Shown here in pieces: positions 1-7,614 of a stretch of 35,617 nt of DNA. Under the pieces are notes generated by a model. The model was given only the letters and a program-made list of their open reading frames with translations, was not told the DNA's origin and ran no database searches. The translations under genes and the position numbers were made by a program. The DNA comes from Ruminococcus sp. CAG:403 (GTDB lineage: Bacteria > Bacillota > Clostridia > Oscillospirales > Ruminococcaceae), in the NCBI GenBank assembly GCA_000437255.1, contig FR899083.1, positions 127,767 to 163,383 of the forward strand, read 5' to 3'. The stretch's first letter is position 1. The number at the start of each line of letters is the position of its first letter.

Positions 1-2594
1 GCTGTAAATTGTGTTCCAGTGTAGTCAATTACAATTGTCGAATCCGGCAACGGATCCTGCGCAATCAATAACTTTGCAATCAAAGTTTCTATTTTTTGCT
101 GAATGAATCGTTTCAATGGACGTGCACCATAGTTAACATCATAGCCTTGTGCAACAACTGCATCCTTTGCTGCATCTGAAACAGTCAAGTGCAATTGTTT
201 TTGATCCAAACGCCGCTCTAAGTCTTGCAGCATCAAATCTACAATTTTTCCAACTTCTGTTTTAGTAAGCGGTTTGTAGAACACGATCTCATCCAAACGA
301 TTTAAAAATTCTGGACGGAAAGACTGCTTGAGCAAAGCATCTACTTTTGCACGGGCATCAGATGAAATAGCACCTGTTTTTTCATCAATCCCCTCCAAAA
401 TATAAGGAGATCCCAAATTAGAAGTTAAGATGATGATGGTATTTTTAAAATCAACTGTTCTTCCCTGCGAATCTGTGATTCGTCCATCATCCAAAACTTG
501 CAGCAAAATATTGAAAACATCTGGATGTGCTTTTTCTACTTCATCTAGTAAAACAACAGAATATGGCTTTCTGCGAACAGCCTCTGTTAATTGACCGCCT
601 TCTTCGTATCCAACATATCCAGGAGGTGCTCCAATCAACCGGCTTACACTGAATTTCTCCATATATTCGCTCATGTCAATTCGAACAATGTTATTCTCAT
701 CATCAAACAAAACTTCTGCCAATGCCTTTGCAAGCTCTGTTTTACCAACACCAGTAGGTCCTAAGAATAAGAAGGAACCGAGCGGACGATTTGGATCTTG
801 AATTCCAGCGCGAGAACGTAAAATTGCTTCACTTACTTTTTCAACTGCTTCATCTTGTCCAATGACACGACGATGCAGCACTTCATCCATGTGCAATAAT
901 TTTTCTCGTTCGCCTTCCATCAATTTAGATACTGGAATACCCGTCCAACGTCCCACAATCCGTGCAATTTCTTCCTCTGTAACCTTATCTCGCAATAACG
1001 AATTACTTTCTTTGGATCGCTCTGCTTTTGCCTCTTCTTCTTCCAGCTGTTTTTTCAAAGACGGCAATTTTCCATATTTCAATTCTGCAGCTTTATTCAG
1101 ATCATAATCTCGCTCTGCTCGCTCGATTTCTCCGTTTACTTGTTCTACCTCTTCCCGCAATTTCTGCACTTTTGAAATAGCATTTTTCTCATTTTCCCAC
1201 TTTGCGCGCATTGCATTGAATTGATCCCGCATTTGCGACAATTCCTGCTGTACTTCTTTCAGATGTTCTTGCGAAAGCTTATCGGTTTCTTTTTTCAAAG
1301 CGGCTTCCTCAATTTCATGCTGAATAATTTTTCTCTGAATCTCATCCAATTCAGTTGGCATAGAATCCATTTCTGTTCGAATCAGCGCACATGCTTCGTC
1401 GATTAAATCAATTGCTTTATCCGGTAAGAATCGATCTGTAATATAACGATTAGACAACACAGCAGCAGCAATTAATGCTTGATCGTGAATTTTTACGCCA
1501 TGGAAAACTTCATACCGCTCTTTCAGTCCACGCAAAATAGAAATCGTATCCTCTACAGATGGTTCATTCACCATAACCGGCTGGAACCGTCTCTCTAAGG
1601 CAGCATCTTTCTCAATATACTGCCGATATTCATTCAATGTGGTAGCGCCAATGCAGTGTAATTCTCCTCTTGCCAACATTGGCTTCAGCAAGTTTCCTGC
1701 ATCCATTGCACCATCTGTTTTTCCAGCACCAACAATTGTGTGCAGCTCATCAATAAATAGAATGATGCCGCCTTCACTTTTCTTGACTTCATTCAGAACG
1801 GCTTTTAAACGCTCTTCAAATTCACCACGATATTTTGCACCAGCAACCAATGCACCCAAATCCAAAGAGAACAGCTTCCGATCTTTCAAATTGTCCGGAA
1901 CATCCCCACGAACAATTCGCAAAGCAAGTCCCTCCGCAATTGCTGTTTTACCGACACCTGGTTCTCCGATTAAAACAGGATTATTCTTCGTTTTTCTGGA
2001 AAGAATACGAATAACATTACGAATTTCACTATCTCTTCCGATTACGGGATCCAGCTTTCCATTCCGTGCTAGTGTCACAAGATCCTGACCATATTTTTGC
2101 AGAACATTATACGTTTCCTCTGGATTTTGTCCAGTTACTCGAACATTTCCACGCACTTTCATCAATGCATTTAGGAAATCTTCTTTCTTTAGCTGAAATG
2201 TTTGAAAAATTTCTTTTAAGTCTCGATCTGGAACATCAAACAAGCCAAGCATGAGATGTTCCACTGAAATATACTCATCCTGCATTTTTGCAGCTTCTTT
2301 TTCCGCTTCTTGAAATGCGCGATCTACATCTTGTGCAATGTACACTTCATCTGCTTTTCGTGCACTTCCTGTTACAGATGGTAAATTATTAATTTTGGAT
2401 TGCACTTCCATTTTGACATTATCCACAGCAACATTCATTGTTTGAAAAAGCTGCGGAATTAGTCCACCTTCCTGAGACAGCAGCGCAAGAAACAAATGCA
2501 GCTGTTGTATCATGTTGTTTTGTTGTTCCACCGCAATTCCATTTGCAGCACGTACAGCTTCTAATGATTTTTCTGTTAATTTCTGTGCATTCAT
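1..2594 (-). CDS. clpB: ATP-dependent disaggregase ClpB (3' end outside window)
   Basis: Hsp100 disaggregase that threads aggregated proteins through a hexameric ring together with DnaK; cytoplasmic. Reading right to left, about 864 residues are visible. They show an N-terminal Clp repeat domain (about 1-145), a first AAA+ module with Walker A GEPGVGKT (about residue 210) and Walker B LFIDELHT, a long charged coiled-coil middle domain that separates ClpB from ClpA/ClpC, and a second AAA+ module with [14 protein letters not shown] and [12 protein letters not shown]. The start is ATG at 2594, preceded by a strong AGGAGGG. ClpB is normally about 860-870 residues, so only the last few residues and the stop should lie beyond base 1. 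The gene follows the RHH gene by 44 nt and should share its promoter. I see no CIRCE element. Family assignment is certain. Confidence 0.97.
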   Translation of the reverse strand, partial: MNAQKLTEKSLEAVRAANGIAVEQQNNMIQQLHLFLALLSQEGGLIPQLFQTMNVAVDNVKMEVQSKINNLPSVTGSARKADEVYIAQDVDRAFQEAEKEAAKMQDEYISVEHLMLGLFDVPDRDLKEIFQTFQLKKEDFLNALMKVRGNVRVTGQNPEETYNVLQKYGQDLVTLARNGKLDPVIGRDSEIRNVIRILSRKTKNNPVLIGEPGVGKTAIAEGLALRIVRGDVPDNLKDRKLFSLDLGALVAGAKYRGEFEERLKAVLNEVKKSEGGIILFIDELHTIVGAGKTDGAMDAGNLLKPMLARGELHCIGATTLNEYRQYIEKDAALERRFQPVMVNEPSVEDTISILRGLKERYEVFHGVKIHDQALIAAAVLSNRYITDRFLPDKAIDLIDEACALIRTEMDSMPTELDEIQRKIIQHEIEEAALKKETDKLSQEHLKEVQQELSQMRDQFNAMRAKWENEKNAISKVQKLREEVEQVNGEIERAERDYDLNKAAELKYGKLPSLKKQLEEEEAKAERSKESNSLLRDKVTEEEIARIVGRWTGIPVSKLMEGEREKLLHMDEVLHRRVIGQDEAVEKVSEAILRSRAGIQDPNRPLGSFLFLGPTGVGKTELAKALAEVLFDDENNIVRIDMSEYMEKFSVSRLIGAPPGYVGYEEGGQLTEAVRRKPYSVVLLDEVEKAHPDVFNILLQVLDDGRITDSQGRTVDFKNTIIILTSNLGSPYILEGIDEKTGAISSDARAKVDALLKQSFRPEFLNRLDEIVFYKPLTKTEVGKIVDLMLQDLERRLDQKQLHLTVSDAAKDAVVAQGYDVNYGARPLKRFIQQKIETLIAKLLIAQDPLPDSTIVIDYTGTQFT

Positions 2595-2638
2595 ATAAAT
2601 CCCTCCTGATTCAGCTACTTCTTTCCTCTCATAGATGC

Positions 2639-3298
2639 TTAGAGATGAAGTGTTAACTTTGGAAGTTCTTTCACAAACTGTGATTCTACAGCTTGTAAGC
2701 AAGTGTTCATTTCTGTTTGTTCCAATAATTCAGAAAAATAAGTTTTCATGACAGCGTCAATCATACGAATATAATCTCCAATTGCAGTCCCCAATTGTTC
2801 TTCTGTTGTTGGCTCTGACAAGTGTAAACTACGGATCATTCGTCCAGGAAGCAGCTGATACTCTCGTTCTGCCGTTTTATCCGGATCATATGCCCTTTCT
2901 AATTTAATCCACAACTGAAAGAAGGCATGAATGGTATGAATCAGAGATTGACTCTGCGTACGGCACGCAATTCGAAGCCATCCAATTTGTGAATTTTTTG
3001 GACTTCGCAATAGTTCCACACTATATCGAATTGTTGGTCGATATTTATAACGTAAAGAACTCTGAACCGATAACATCGCATCAGACGCTTGCAACTGAAT
3101 ACGAAATGCATCATTCATTTGCTGTTCTACATAAGAAAAAATAGATCGCATCCGTTTTTCTGGTGTAATACAACAAACATGTTCTGCCAAAATCTGATTC
3201 ATCAAATTGGAACGACTTGTCCCCATTTGTGCAGCTAATGCATCAATTGCTGCTACAACATCATCCATCAGCACAACGCTGTATGTACTTCGTTTCAC
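2639..3298 (-). CDS. ribbon-helix-helix (CopG/Arc-like) protein, probable regulator leading the clpB operon
   Basis: 219 residues, GTG start at 3298 behind AAAGGCGG. The N-terminus (about residues 3-45) fits an RHH DNA-binding fold: a short strand (STYSVVLMDD), a helix (VVAAIDALAAQMG), a turn with TSRSN, and a second helix (LMNQILAEHV). The remaining 170 residues look helical and I do not recognise them; no transmembrane segment or enzyme motif stands out. The gene lies 44 nt before clpB on the same strand behind a near-consensus promoter, so the two are probably co-transcribed. In most Firmicutes clpB is controlled by CtsR or HrcA; here the only regulator-like gene is this one. Inferred role: autoregulator of the clpB operon. 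The RHH call is by pattern and not certain; the function of the C-terminal part is unknown. Confidence 0.72.
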   Translation of the reverse strand: MKRSTYSVVLMDDVVAAIDALAAQMGTSRSNLMNQILAEHVCCITPEKRMRSIFSYVEQQMNDAFRIQLQASDAMLSVQSSLRYKYRPTIRYSVELLRSPKNSQIGWLRIACRTQSQSLIHTIHAFFQLWIKLERAYDPDKTAEREYQLLPGRMIRSLHLSEPTTEEQLGTAIGDYIRMIDAVMKTYFSELLEQTEMNTCLQAVESQFVKELPKLTLHL

Positions 3299-3329
3299 TG
3301 TCTCACCGCCTTTCTGTTTTGTTGATTCT

Positions 3330-3357
3330 ATTATATCATATTTATATAATTTGTCAA
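3330..3357 (-). promoter_or_regulatory. sigA-type promoter of the RHH-clpB operon
   Basis: On the minus strand TTGACA (3352-3357) and TATAAT (3330-3335) are separated by 16 bp; both hexamers match consensus. The -10 lies 31 bp before the GTG at 3298. Confidence 0.85.
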
Positions 3358-3372
3358 TAGGATTATATAATT
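3342..3372. promoter_or_regulatory. candidate operator: two 10-bp direct repeats phased by 21 bp around the -35 box
   Basis: TTATATAATT occurs exactly at 3342-3351 and 3363-3372, one copy inside the promoter spacer and one just upstream of the -35. The core TTATATAA is its own reverse complement. A 21-bp period puts both copies on the same helix face, as expected for cooperative binding of a small dimer such as an RHH protein. The AT-rich context makes chance repeats easier, so this is only a candidate. Confidence 0.4.
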
Positions 3373-3410
3373 ACAACTAAATATTTTTGATTTTTTAAGT
3401 TTAAAACAAA

Positions 3411-3463
3411 AAACCTGTATATTGCAATCTTAATCAATCTAATTTATTGCAATATACAGGTTT
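3411..3463 (-). terminator. intrinsic terminator after the VTC-DUF4956 operon
   Basis: Perfect 17-bp inverted repeat (arms 3411-3427 and 3447-3463, 19-nt loop). Read leftward it is followed by TTTGTTTTAA, so it should stop the operon whose last gene ends at 3504. The flank on the other side is A/T rich but no transcript approaches from there. Confidence 0.85.
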
Positions 3464-3503
3464 ATTTTATTAAAAATAAAAGTTTACCTTGTCTTACAAG
3501 GAC

Positions 3504-4235
3504 TTACTTTTCGTAAATTTTATCGTCAAATCGATATAAAGAAAGCACAACAGTCAAATTTCCATTTAATTTTCGAATCTCATCTATAAAAGCCTTTTGA
3601 TCAATGTTTTGTTTCAATTGTACACTGTAAACAAGATCAAACAGAGATCCAAAATTAGTTGTCTTTACACGCTTTAAAGTCCATTCTGTTGCATTTGCAT
3701 TTAAAAGATCATCAAATAATCCGACATAATTTAAATTTTCTGGAATGGTAATCTTCAATGTCATACTGGTTGTTTTACACTTTCCAAAATTGCAAAGCTC
3801 TACTAAAATTAAAACAGCTGCAATCACTGCAAAGAAAACAAATACAAACCAAATATCTGATAAGGAATTAATTCCGCAAATTACGCCAACCGCCATTGCA
3901 AAAAATACATAGGTAATATCCTTTGGATCACCAGGTATTGTACGATAACGACATAATGTAAAGACACCAGCCAAACTCAACGCACTTGCCATCGAATTAA
4001 TCATAACTAGCACGATTGCAACAATTGGTGGCAAAACCAATAGAGTCATCACATAACTTTGTGAATAACCACTCTTTCGATGTGTGAAAATGTAGACCAA
4101 ACTAATGAAAAAACCCATCACGACACCAGAAATTAAAGCGGTCAGCATGTCCGTAATTGTAACGGATTTTACAGAATCAGCTAATAGGCTGCTTGCATTT
4201 GTAGTTACTGACAACGGAATCATAAAATTAAACAT
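3504..4235 (-). CDS. DUF4956 family membrane protein
   Basis: 243 residues with about four transmembrane helices in the first 150 (segments beginning LTALISGVVMGFFISLVY, VMTLLVLPPIVAIVLVMI, ITYVFFAMAVGVICGI and IWFVFVFFAVIAAVLILVEL) and a soluble C-terminal domain of about 90 residues. The conserved stretch LAGVFTLCRYRTIPGDPKDI between the second and third helices is typical of DUF4956. The gene overlaps the 3' end of the VTC-domain gene by 8 bp, so translation is coupled, with AAAGGAG inside the upstream gene. DUF4956 and VTC proteins commonly occur side by side in bacteria, often near CotH kinases, and a CotH gene lies about 5.6 kb away here. It may be a membrane anchor or partner of the VTC protein; its biochemical function is not established. 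Confidence 0.85.
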   Translation of the reverse strand: MFNFMIPLSVTTNASSLLADSVKSVTITDMLTALISGVVMGFFISLVYIFTHRKSGYSQSYVMTLLVLPPIVAIVLVMINSMASALSLAGVFTLCRYRTIPGDPKDITYVFFAMAVGVICGINSLSDIWFVFVFFAVIAAVLILVELCNFGKCKTTSMTLKITIPENLNYVGLFDDLLNANATEWTLKRVKTTNFGSLFDLVYSVQLKQNIDQKAFIDEIRKLNGNLTVVLSLYRFDDKIYEK

Positions 4236-4980
4236 AAGAAAACTGGCTCCTTTTCTCTTTTATTTTTTTAGCAATGGTATTGGTGTATGCCCTCCCATAT
4301 TTTGAAAAACTTGTTTTATAAATATGAAGCGAGGCAAGCTGTTCTGCCAACCATATTGGCATAGAATCCAAGATCTTGACCTCCATCAAATATTGATCTT
4401 CCTTTAAAATAGAATTCCCATAGCATTCTGTATCCAGCGATAAATCGTGTCGTCGTTCGATCAAATTCCGATCTAATGTTAATCTAAAATTCTTATCATT
4501 TTTTCCGAAATAAGCTGCTCTCTGATAACTAATGTACTGCTTTGGCAAAACGGCGTATCGCTTCAAAAAAGCATCTAACTCTCCAAGCACTTGTTGCTGT
4601 ATATAGTTTCCATTTAATTCTGGAGAAACCCCATGTAACATATATGCATTGGCTTGCTCCAATGTTAATGTAACACGTCGCTTATTGACAATACCGCCAA
4701 TCTTTTTCTTTAATTCTAAAAACACAGTATCATCCTGTTTAGCAGGAGACATATAACTACGAAGGCGTATTTTTTCTTTATAGTATGGTTTTTCTAACGA
4801 TGTACGAATCAAATAGTCATCCGGTGTATCGTAATAAATATTATAGATGCCATACTCTTTTCCATCAACACAAAACGGATCTGGTTCCATATACTGCAAC
4901 AGATATGGTTGCAGCATCTGATATTGCTTGGCTGTTAATAGAAATTTGATCTCCTTTCGCTCAAAAGTTCGTATTGCCAT
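4228..4980 (-). CDS. VTC-like polyphosphate polymerase domain protein
   Basis: 250 residues matching the bacterial VTC domain, a CYTH/triphosphate-tunnel fold related to the catalytic domain of yeast Vtc4, which makes polyphosphate from ATP. Tunnel-type charged motifs recur in order: FERKEIKFLL at the N-terminus, IYYDTPDDYLIR, KEKIRLRSY, VFLELKKKIGGIVNKRRV, YQRAAYF, FRLTLDRNL and LMEVKIL near the C-terminus, whose glutamate fits the metal site. No signal peptide, so presumably cytoplasmic and possibly docked to the DUF4956 partner. The start at 4980 has only a weak ribosome site, but no other in-frame start exists between the upstream TGA and the required ERKE motif; a short overlapping upstream ORF with a strong site may supply ribosomes. 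Bacterial VTC proteins are poorly characterised, so polymerase activity is an inference. Confidence 0.82.
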   Translation of the reverse strand: MAIRTFERKEIKFLLTAKQYQMLQPYLLQYMEPDPFCVDGKEYGIYNIYYDTPDDYLIRTSLEKPYYKEKIRLRSYMSPAKQDDTVFLELKKKIGGIVNKRRVTLTLEQANAYMLHGVSPELNGNYIQQQVLGELDAFLKRYAVLPKQYISYQRAAYFGKNDKNFRLTLDRNLIERRHDLSLDTECYGNSILKEDQYLMEVKILDSMPIWLAEQLASLHIYKTSFSKYGRAYTNTIAKKIKEKRSQFSYV

Positions 4981-5020
4981 AAATTTCTTGGCAGAAGAAC
5001 AAACCGCTCACTCTGCACAT
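4961..5020 (-). CDS. possible 19-residue upstream ORF overlapping the VTC start
   Basis: ATG at 5020 sits 6 nt after a strong GGGAGG (5027-5032). The frame reads MCRVSGLFFCQEIYGNTNF and stops at 4961, inside codon 7 of the VTC gene in another frame. The VTC ATG itself has no good ribosome binding site. This arrangement suggests a leader peptide or translational coupling, with ribosomes ending at the TGA and restarting at the nearby ATG. The peptide resembles nothing I know, and a functional product is not implied. Confidence 0.42.
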   Translation of the reverse strand: MCRVSGLFFCQEIYGNTNF

Positions 5021-5066
5021 TTGCTGCCTCCCTTCTAAAAGTACACATCTCTTGGATGATGTTGTC

Positions 5067-5072
5067 ATTATA
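5067..5072 (-). promoter_or_regulatory. candidate -10 box for the VTC-DUF4956 operon
   Basis: TATAAT on the minus strand about 50 bp before the upstream ORF. No good -35 lies 16-18 bp upstream, so the promoter may be weak or activated. Nothing else is evident between 5073 and 5160. Confidence 0.4.
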
Positions 5073-5166
5073 GCTGATAATTCTTAAAATAGACTTAAAC
5101 ATTTTGAGTACTTTGATTTTTCTCATTTGAAAAATCAAAAAAATTTTCAAAAGCTGAAAAATACAC

Positions 5167-5195
5167 TTGCTTTTTTGAGCGATTTTTTGTATAAT
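5167..5195 (+). promoter_or_regulatory. promoter of the YdbC-like gene
   Basis: TTGCTT (5167-5172) and TATAAT (5190-5195) with a 17-bp spacer. The 5' leader would be about 98 nt. It contains CATTGC three times at 15-16 nt intervals (5202, 5218, 5233) and a small AACAT-TGCG-ATGTT hairpin. The ribosome site AGAAAGGA lies at 5282-5289. Confidence 0.72.
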
Positions 5196-5299
5196 AAAAA
5201 GCATTGCGGATCATAAACATTGCGATGTTATGCATTGCAAATAAGTTATACTTTAATTTTAAAAAATTATCTATCCGCATGAGAAAGGACTGTTAAAAT

Positions 5300-5533
5300 A
5301 TGGCAGAATTAAAATATGAAATCGTGGAGCACCTGGGTGTTATTTCTGAAAACGCAAAAGGTTGGACCAAAGAATTAAACTTAGTAAGTTGGAATGATCG
5401 AGAACCCAAATATGACATTCGAGATTGGGCACCAGAACATGCAAAAATGGGAAAAGGCATTACACTTTCCGCAGATGAAGCAGCATCTTTAAAAGAAATT
5501 CTTGCTCAAATCGATTTTGATAGCTTTGAATGA
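5300..5533 (+). CDS. YdbC/PC4-like single-stranded DNA binding protein
   Basis: 77 residues, close to the usual size of the bacterial YdbC family, whose Lactococcus member adopts the PC4 (p15 coactivator) fold and binds single-stranded DNA as a dimer. Diagnostic features are ELKYEIVEHLGVISENAKGW at the start, then TKELNLVSWNDREPKYDIRDW, and a C-terminal helix (SADEAASLKEILAQI). The aromatic and basic residues KGWTKELN and the NDREPKYDIRDW strand match the family nucleic-acid face. It is a single-gene unit between a clear promoter and two downstream hairpins. The cellular role is not well established; a general part in transcription or repair is inferred from the fold. Confidence 0.85.
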   Translation: MAELKYEIVEHLGVISENAKGWTKELNLVSWNDREPKYDIRDWAPEHAKMGKGITLSADEAASLKEILAQIDFDSFE

Positions 5534-5565
5534 TTTTAGACACAACAAGATATAAGAAATATAAA

Positions 5566-5604
5566 AATGAAGCATATGAGATCAGTTCTTTCCTATGCTT
5601 CATT
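5566..5604. terminator. hairpin downstream of the YdbC-like gene
   Basis: 11-bp inverted repeat, AATGAAGCATA at 5566-5576 and its complement at 5594-5604, with a 17-nt loop. It lacks a clear U tract on the plus side and probably assists the stronger hairpin just downstream. Confidence 0.5.
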
Positions 5605-5613
5605 GTATAAAGT

Positions 5614-5668
5614 ATAAAACAAAAACGATCAATTTGCAAAGGGTACAAATTGATCGTTTTTGTTTTAT
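5614..5668. terminator. strong bidirectional terminator
   Basis: Perfect 23-bp inverted repeat (5614-5636 and 5646-5668) with a 9-nt loop. The arms contain A5 and T5 tracts, giving a U-rich 3' side in either direction. It separates the YdbC-like gene (plus) from the BlaI-like gene (minus). Confidence 0.9.
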
Positions 5669-5744
5669 GGAATTTTACTTTTTTGATATGTTGATCTATA
5701 TTTCTTTTGCATATCTATGTAAAGTAAAATCAATTCTTCTGTTT

Positions 5745-6104
5745 TTAGGCATTTTCCTTCATTTTCTGAATAAATGCACTTTTTTCCTCATCAGACAATG
5801 GTACATTTTCAAAAAAAGAATTTGCAAAATCCATCGCATTATTATTAAACAAACGACGAATTAACAGACGTGTTTCGGACTTCTGCATTTCATCTTTGGA
5901 AATTAGCGGCTTACAGTAATATCCTGGTTCAATCCGCTCCAAATACCCTTTTTGCACACACTTTTTAATAACAGTGTAAGTTGTATTCAGGCTCCAACCA
6001 ATTTCTTCTCGCAAGCGATGCGCAATTACAACAGCGCGTGTGCCGCCTTCTTCCCAAACGATATTCATAATGTTCAGTTCGGAATCACAAATTGAAAAAT
6101 CCAT
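5745..6104 (-). CDS. BlaI/MecI/CopY family transcriptional repressor
   Basis: 119 residues from ATG 6104. The winged helix occupies the first 80 residues: DSELNIMNIVWEEGGTRA, VVIAHRLREEIGWSLNTTYT, VIKKCVQKGYLERIEPGYY; the C-terminal third is the dimerisation helix region. The reading frame opens 15 nt earlier, but a GGAGG lies inside that extension 8 nt before the ATG at 6104, so the shorter start (MDFSICDSEL) is right. In this family the repressor is inactivated by proteolysis by a BlaR1/MecR1-type membrane sensor; no sensor, beta-lactamase or copper ATPase gene is adjacent, so targets and inducer are unknown. It has its own promoter. Confidence 0.88.
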   Translation of the reverse strand: MDFSICDSELNIMNIVWEEGGTRAVVIAHRLREEIGWSLNTTYTVIKKCVQKGYLERIEPGYYCKPLISKDEMQKSETRLLIRRLFNNNAMDFANSFFENVPLSDEEKSAFIQKMKENA

Positions 6105-6136
6105 AACAATTACCTCCATCCTTGTAATCTTACTTT

Positions 6137-6166
6137 ATTCTACACCACAATCAGATAGAATGTCAA
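6137..6166 (-). promoter_or_regulatory. promoter of the BlaI-like gene
   Basis: Minus strand TTGACA (6161-6166), 18-bp spacer, TAGAAT (6137-6142). The leader contains GTAA-GA-TTAC, too short to call an operator. Nothing else is evident from 6167 to 6309. Confidence 0.65.
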
Positions 6167-6309
6167 GCATTTTTCTTACCTTTTACTATTTTTTAATAAT
6201 ATAAATAGAAATGTAATGATATATATTTGATTCTAATTGAATTTTCAACAGATTGAAAGATAGTTTTAAAAATCGCATCTACTTTTTAGGCAAAAGAAAC
6301 GATAAAAAA

Positions 6310-6645
6310 TTACTTTTTTAAATAGGATTCCAATTGCACATTCCTATAAACCTGCTTTAAATCTTTATGATATTCTGGAAATAATGATTCCGTCAGTGCT
6401 TCTGGATATGCAATTAATTGCTCTTTTTGAAGATGAGATAACTGTTTAACAGCATATTCTAATTTTGCGGCTGTAGAGGCATTCTGAAATAACCACAATG
6501 CCGAAAGTGCTACAATAGGATGGCTCTTGGTGTACTTTGCACATTGCTTTTTTCGATCATAATGTGCCTGCAGTCGTACACGAATATCTTTTGCAATTCC
6601 CGTATAATAAGAGCCATCCTGGCATGTAACAATATACAAATACAT
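6310..6645 (-). CDS. GIY-YIG nuclease domain protein (UPF0213/YhbQ-like)
   Basis: 111 residues. The N-terminus YLYIVTCQDGSYYTGIAKDI fits the GIY-YIG motif pair, followed by RVRLQAHYDRKK with the conserved arginine region and a typical E residue in AKLEYAVKQL. Small stand-alone members are common in bacteria and thought to be DNA repair-related or structure-selective nucleases, but specific roles are unproven. The start codon shares one base with the mrp stop (TAATG), so the gene is translationally coupled to mrp and is the last of that unit. No clear terminator follows. Family assignment is firm, role unknown. Confidence 0.9.
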   Translation of the reverse strand: MYLYIVTCQDGSYYTGIAKDIRVRLQAHYDRKKQCAKYTKSHPIVALSALWLFQNASTAAKLEYAVKQLSHLQKEQLIAYPEALTESLFPEYHKDLKQVYRNVQLESYLKK

Positions 6646-7496
6646 TATTCTGACTTTTCTTCTGTTGCAGAAGAACCAAAAGAATCTCCTATTAACTTTG
6701 CTGTCTTTTGCAAATAGGAAACGGATAACTGCTCCAACGTGCCAGCATCACAGGCTTGTGCAATACTTGCATCTAATGGCATTTGTTCCAAAACGGGGAC
6801 ACCTGCACAATCTGCTGCACTATTAGAGCCAAACAGCGGAATTTCCTTGCCGCAATCCGGACATTTTACATAACGCATGTTTTCAATCATTCCTAAAATT
6901 GGAACATTCATCATAGCTGCCATGTTAACAGCTTTTTGTACAATCATAGAAACAAGTGACTGAGGAGTTGATACAACGAGAATTCCATCTACTGGAAGAG
7001 ATTGGAAAACAGTTAGTGGAACATCTCCTGTCCCAGGAGGCATGTCTACCAACATAAAATCTACATCCCCCCAAGTAACATCTTCCCAAAACTGTTTTAC
7101 AACACCAGAAATAACAGGACCTCTCCAAACAACAGGATCTGTTGCATGTTCCAGCAACAGATTAACAGACATTACCTTCATCCCTTGTTCTGTTACAGCT
7201 GGTTTCAAACACTCTCCTTCTACTTCTGCCGGATGATGAATCCCAAACATTTTAGGAATAGATGGACCAGTAATATCTGCATCTAAAATTGCAGTACGAT
7301 AACCGAGCCGCTGTAATTGTACTGCGAGCAAACCTGTAACCAGTGACTTTCCAACGCCACCTTTTCCGCCTACGATGCCAATTACTTGCTTGACATGCTT
7401 TGTATTTTCTTTTGCACGCAATTCGTGTTCTTGATCCTGACAGGCTCCATTGCTCTGACAAGAATCACACTGATGGTTGCAAGATGTTTCTGCCAT
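6645..7496 (-). CDS. mrp: Mrp/NBP35 family iron-sulfur cluster carrier ATPase
   Basis: 283 residues. The deviant Walker A GGKGGVGKS (about 43-51), the LDADITGPSIPKMFG switch, DFMLVDMPPGTGDVPLT and the C-terminal VKCPDCGKE CxxC pair are diagnostic of Mrp/ApbC, a dimeric P-loop scaffold or carrier that delivers Fe-S clusters. The first 20 residues carry four extra cysteines (CNHQCDSCQSNGAC), as in NBP35-type proteins of anaerobes, suggesting a second N-terminal cluster. The start at 7496 has a good GGAGAG site. It overlaps the GIY-YIG gene by one base. A TTGACT lies upstream, but I could not match it to a convincing -10. Confidence 0.95.
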   Translation of the reverse strand: MAETSCNHQCDSCQSNGACQDQEHELRAKENTKHVKQVIGIVGGKGGVGKSLVTGLLAVQLQRLGYRTAILDADITGPSIPKMFGIHHPAEVEGECLKPAVTEQGMKVMSVNLLLEHATDPVVWRGPVISGVVKQFWEDVTWGDVDFMLVDMPPGTGDVPLTVFQSLPVDGILVVSTPQSLVSMIVQKAVNMAAMMNVPILGMIENMRYVKCPDCGKEIPLFGSNSAADCAGVPVLEQMPLDASIAQACDAGTLEQLSVSYLQKTAKLIGDSFGSSATEEKSE

Positions 7497-7590
7497 AATA
7501 TATTCTCTCCTTTTATGATCCGACTATTTGTATGCAACAACAAAAGTCAATATTTAATCGCTTAGTATTGATCTGAATCCAAAATAATCC

Positions 7591-7614
7591 AACCAATTCT
7601 AAACGAAATTGGCT
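7591..7614 (-). terminator. weak hairpin at the end of cls
   Basis: An 8-bp stem (7591-7598 with 7607-7614, one G-U) reaches into the cls stop codon and is followed leftward by GGATTATTTTGG. Possibly a weak terminator. Confidence 0.35.

Noticed and set aside
1639..2088. 149-codon plus-strand ORF over clpB
   Set aside because: It is antisense to the conserved first AAA+ module; the composition mirrors the real gene and no ribosome site or promoter supports it.
2595..3410. CIRCE or CtsR operator for clpB
   Set aside because: I searched the upstream region for the CIRCE inverted repeat and for tandem GGTCAAA heptads and found neither.
5095..5280. 61-codon minus-strand ORF in the VTC-YdbC gap
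   Set aside because: AT-rich, overlaps the YdbC promoter, no ribosome site and no recognisable sequence.
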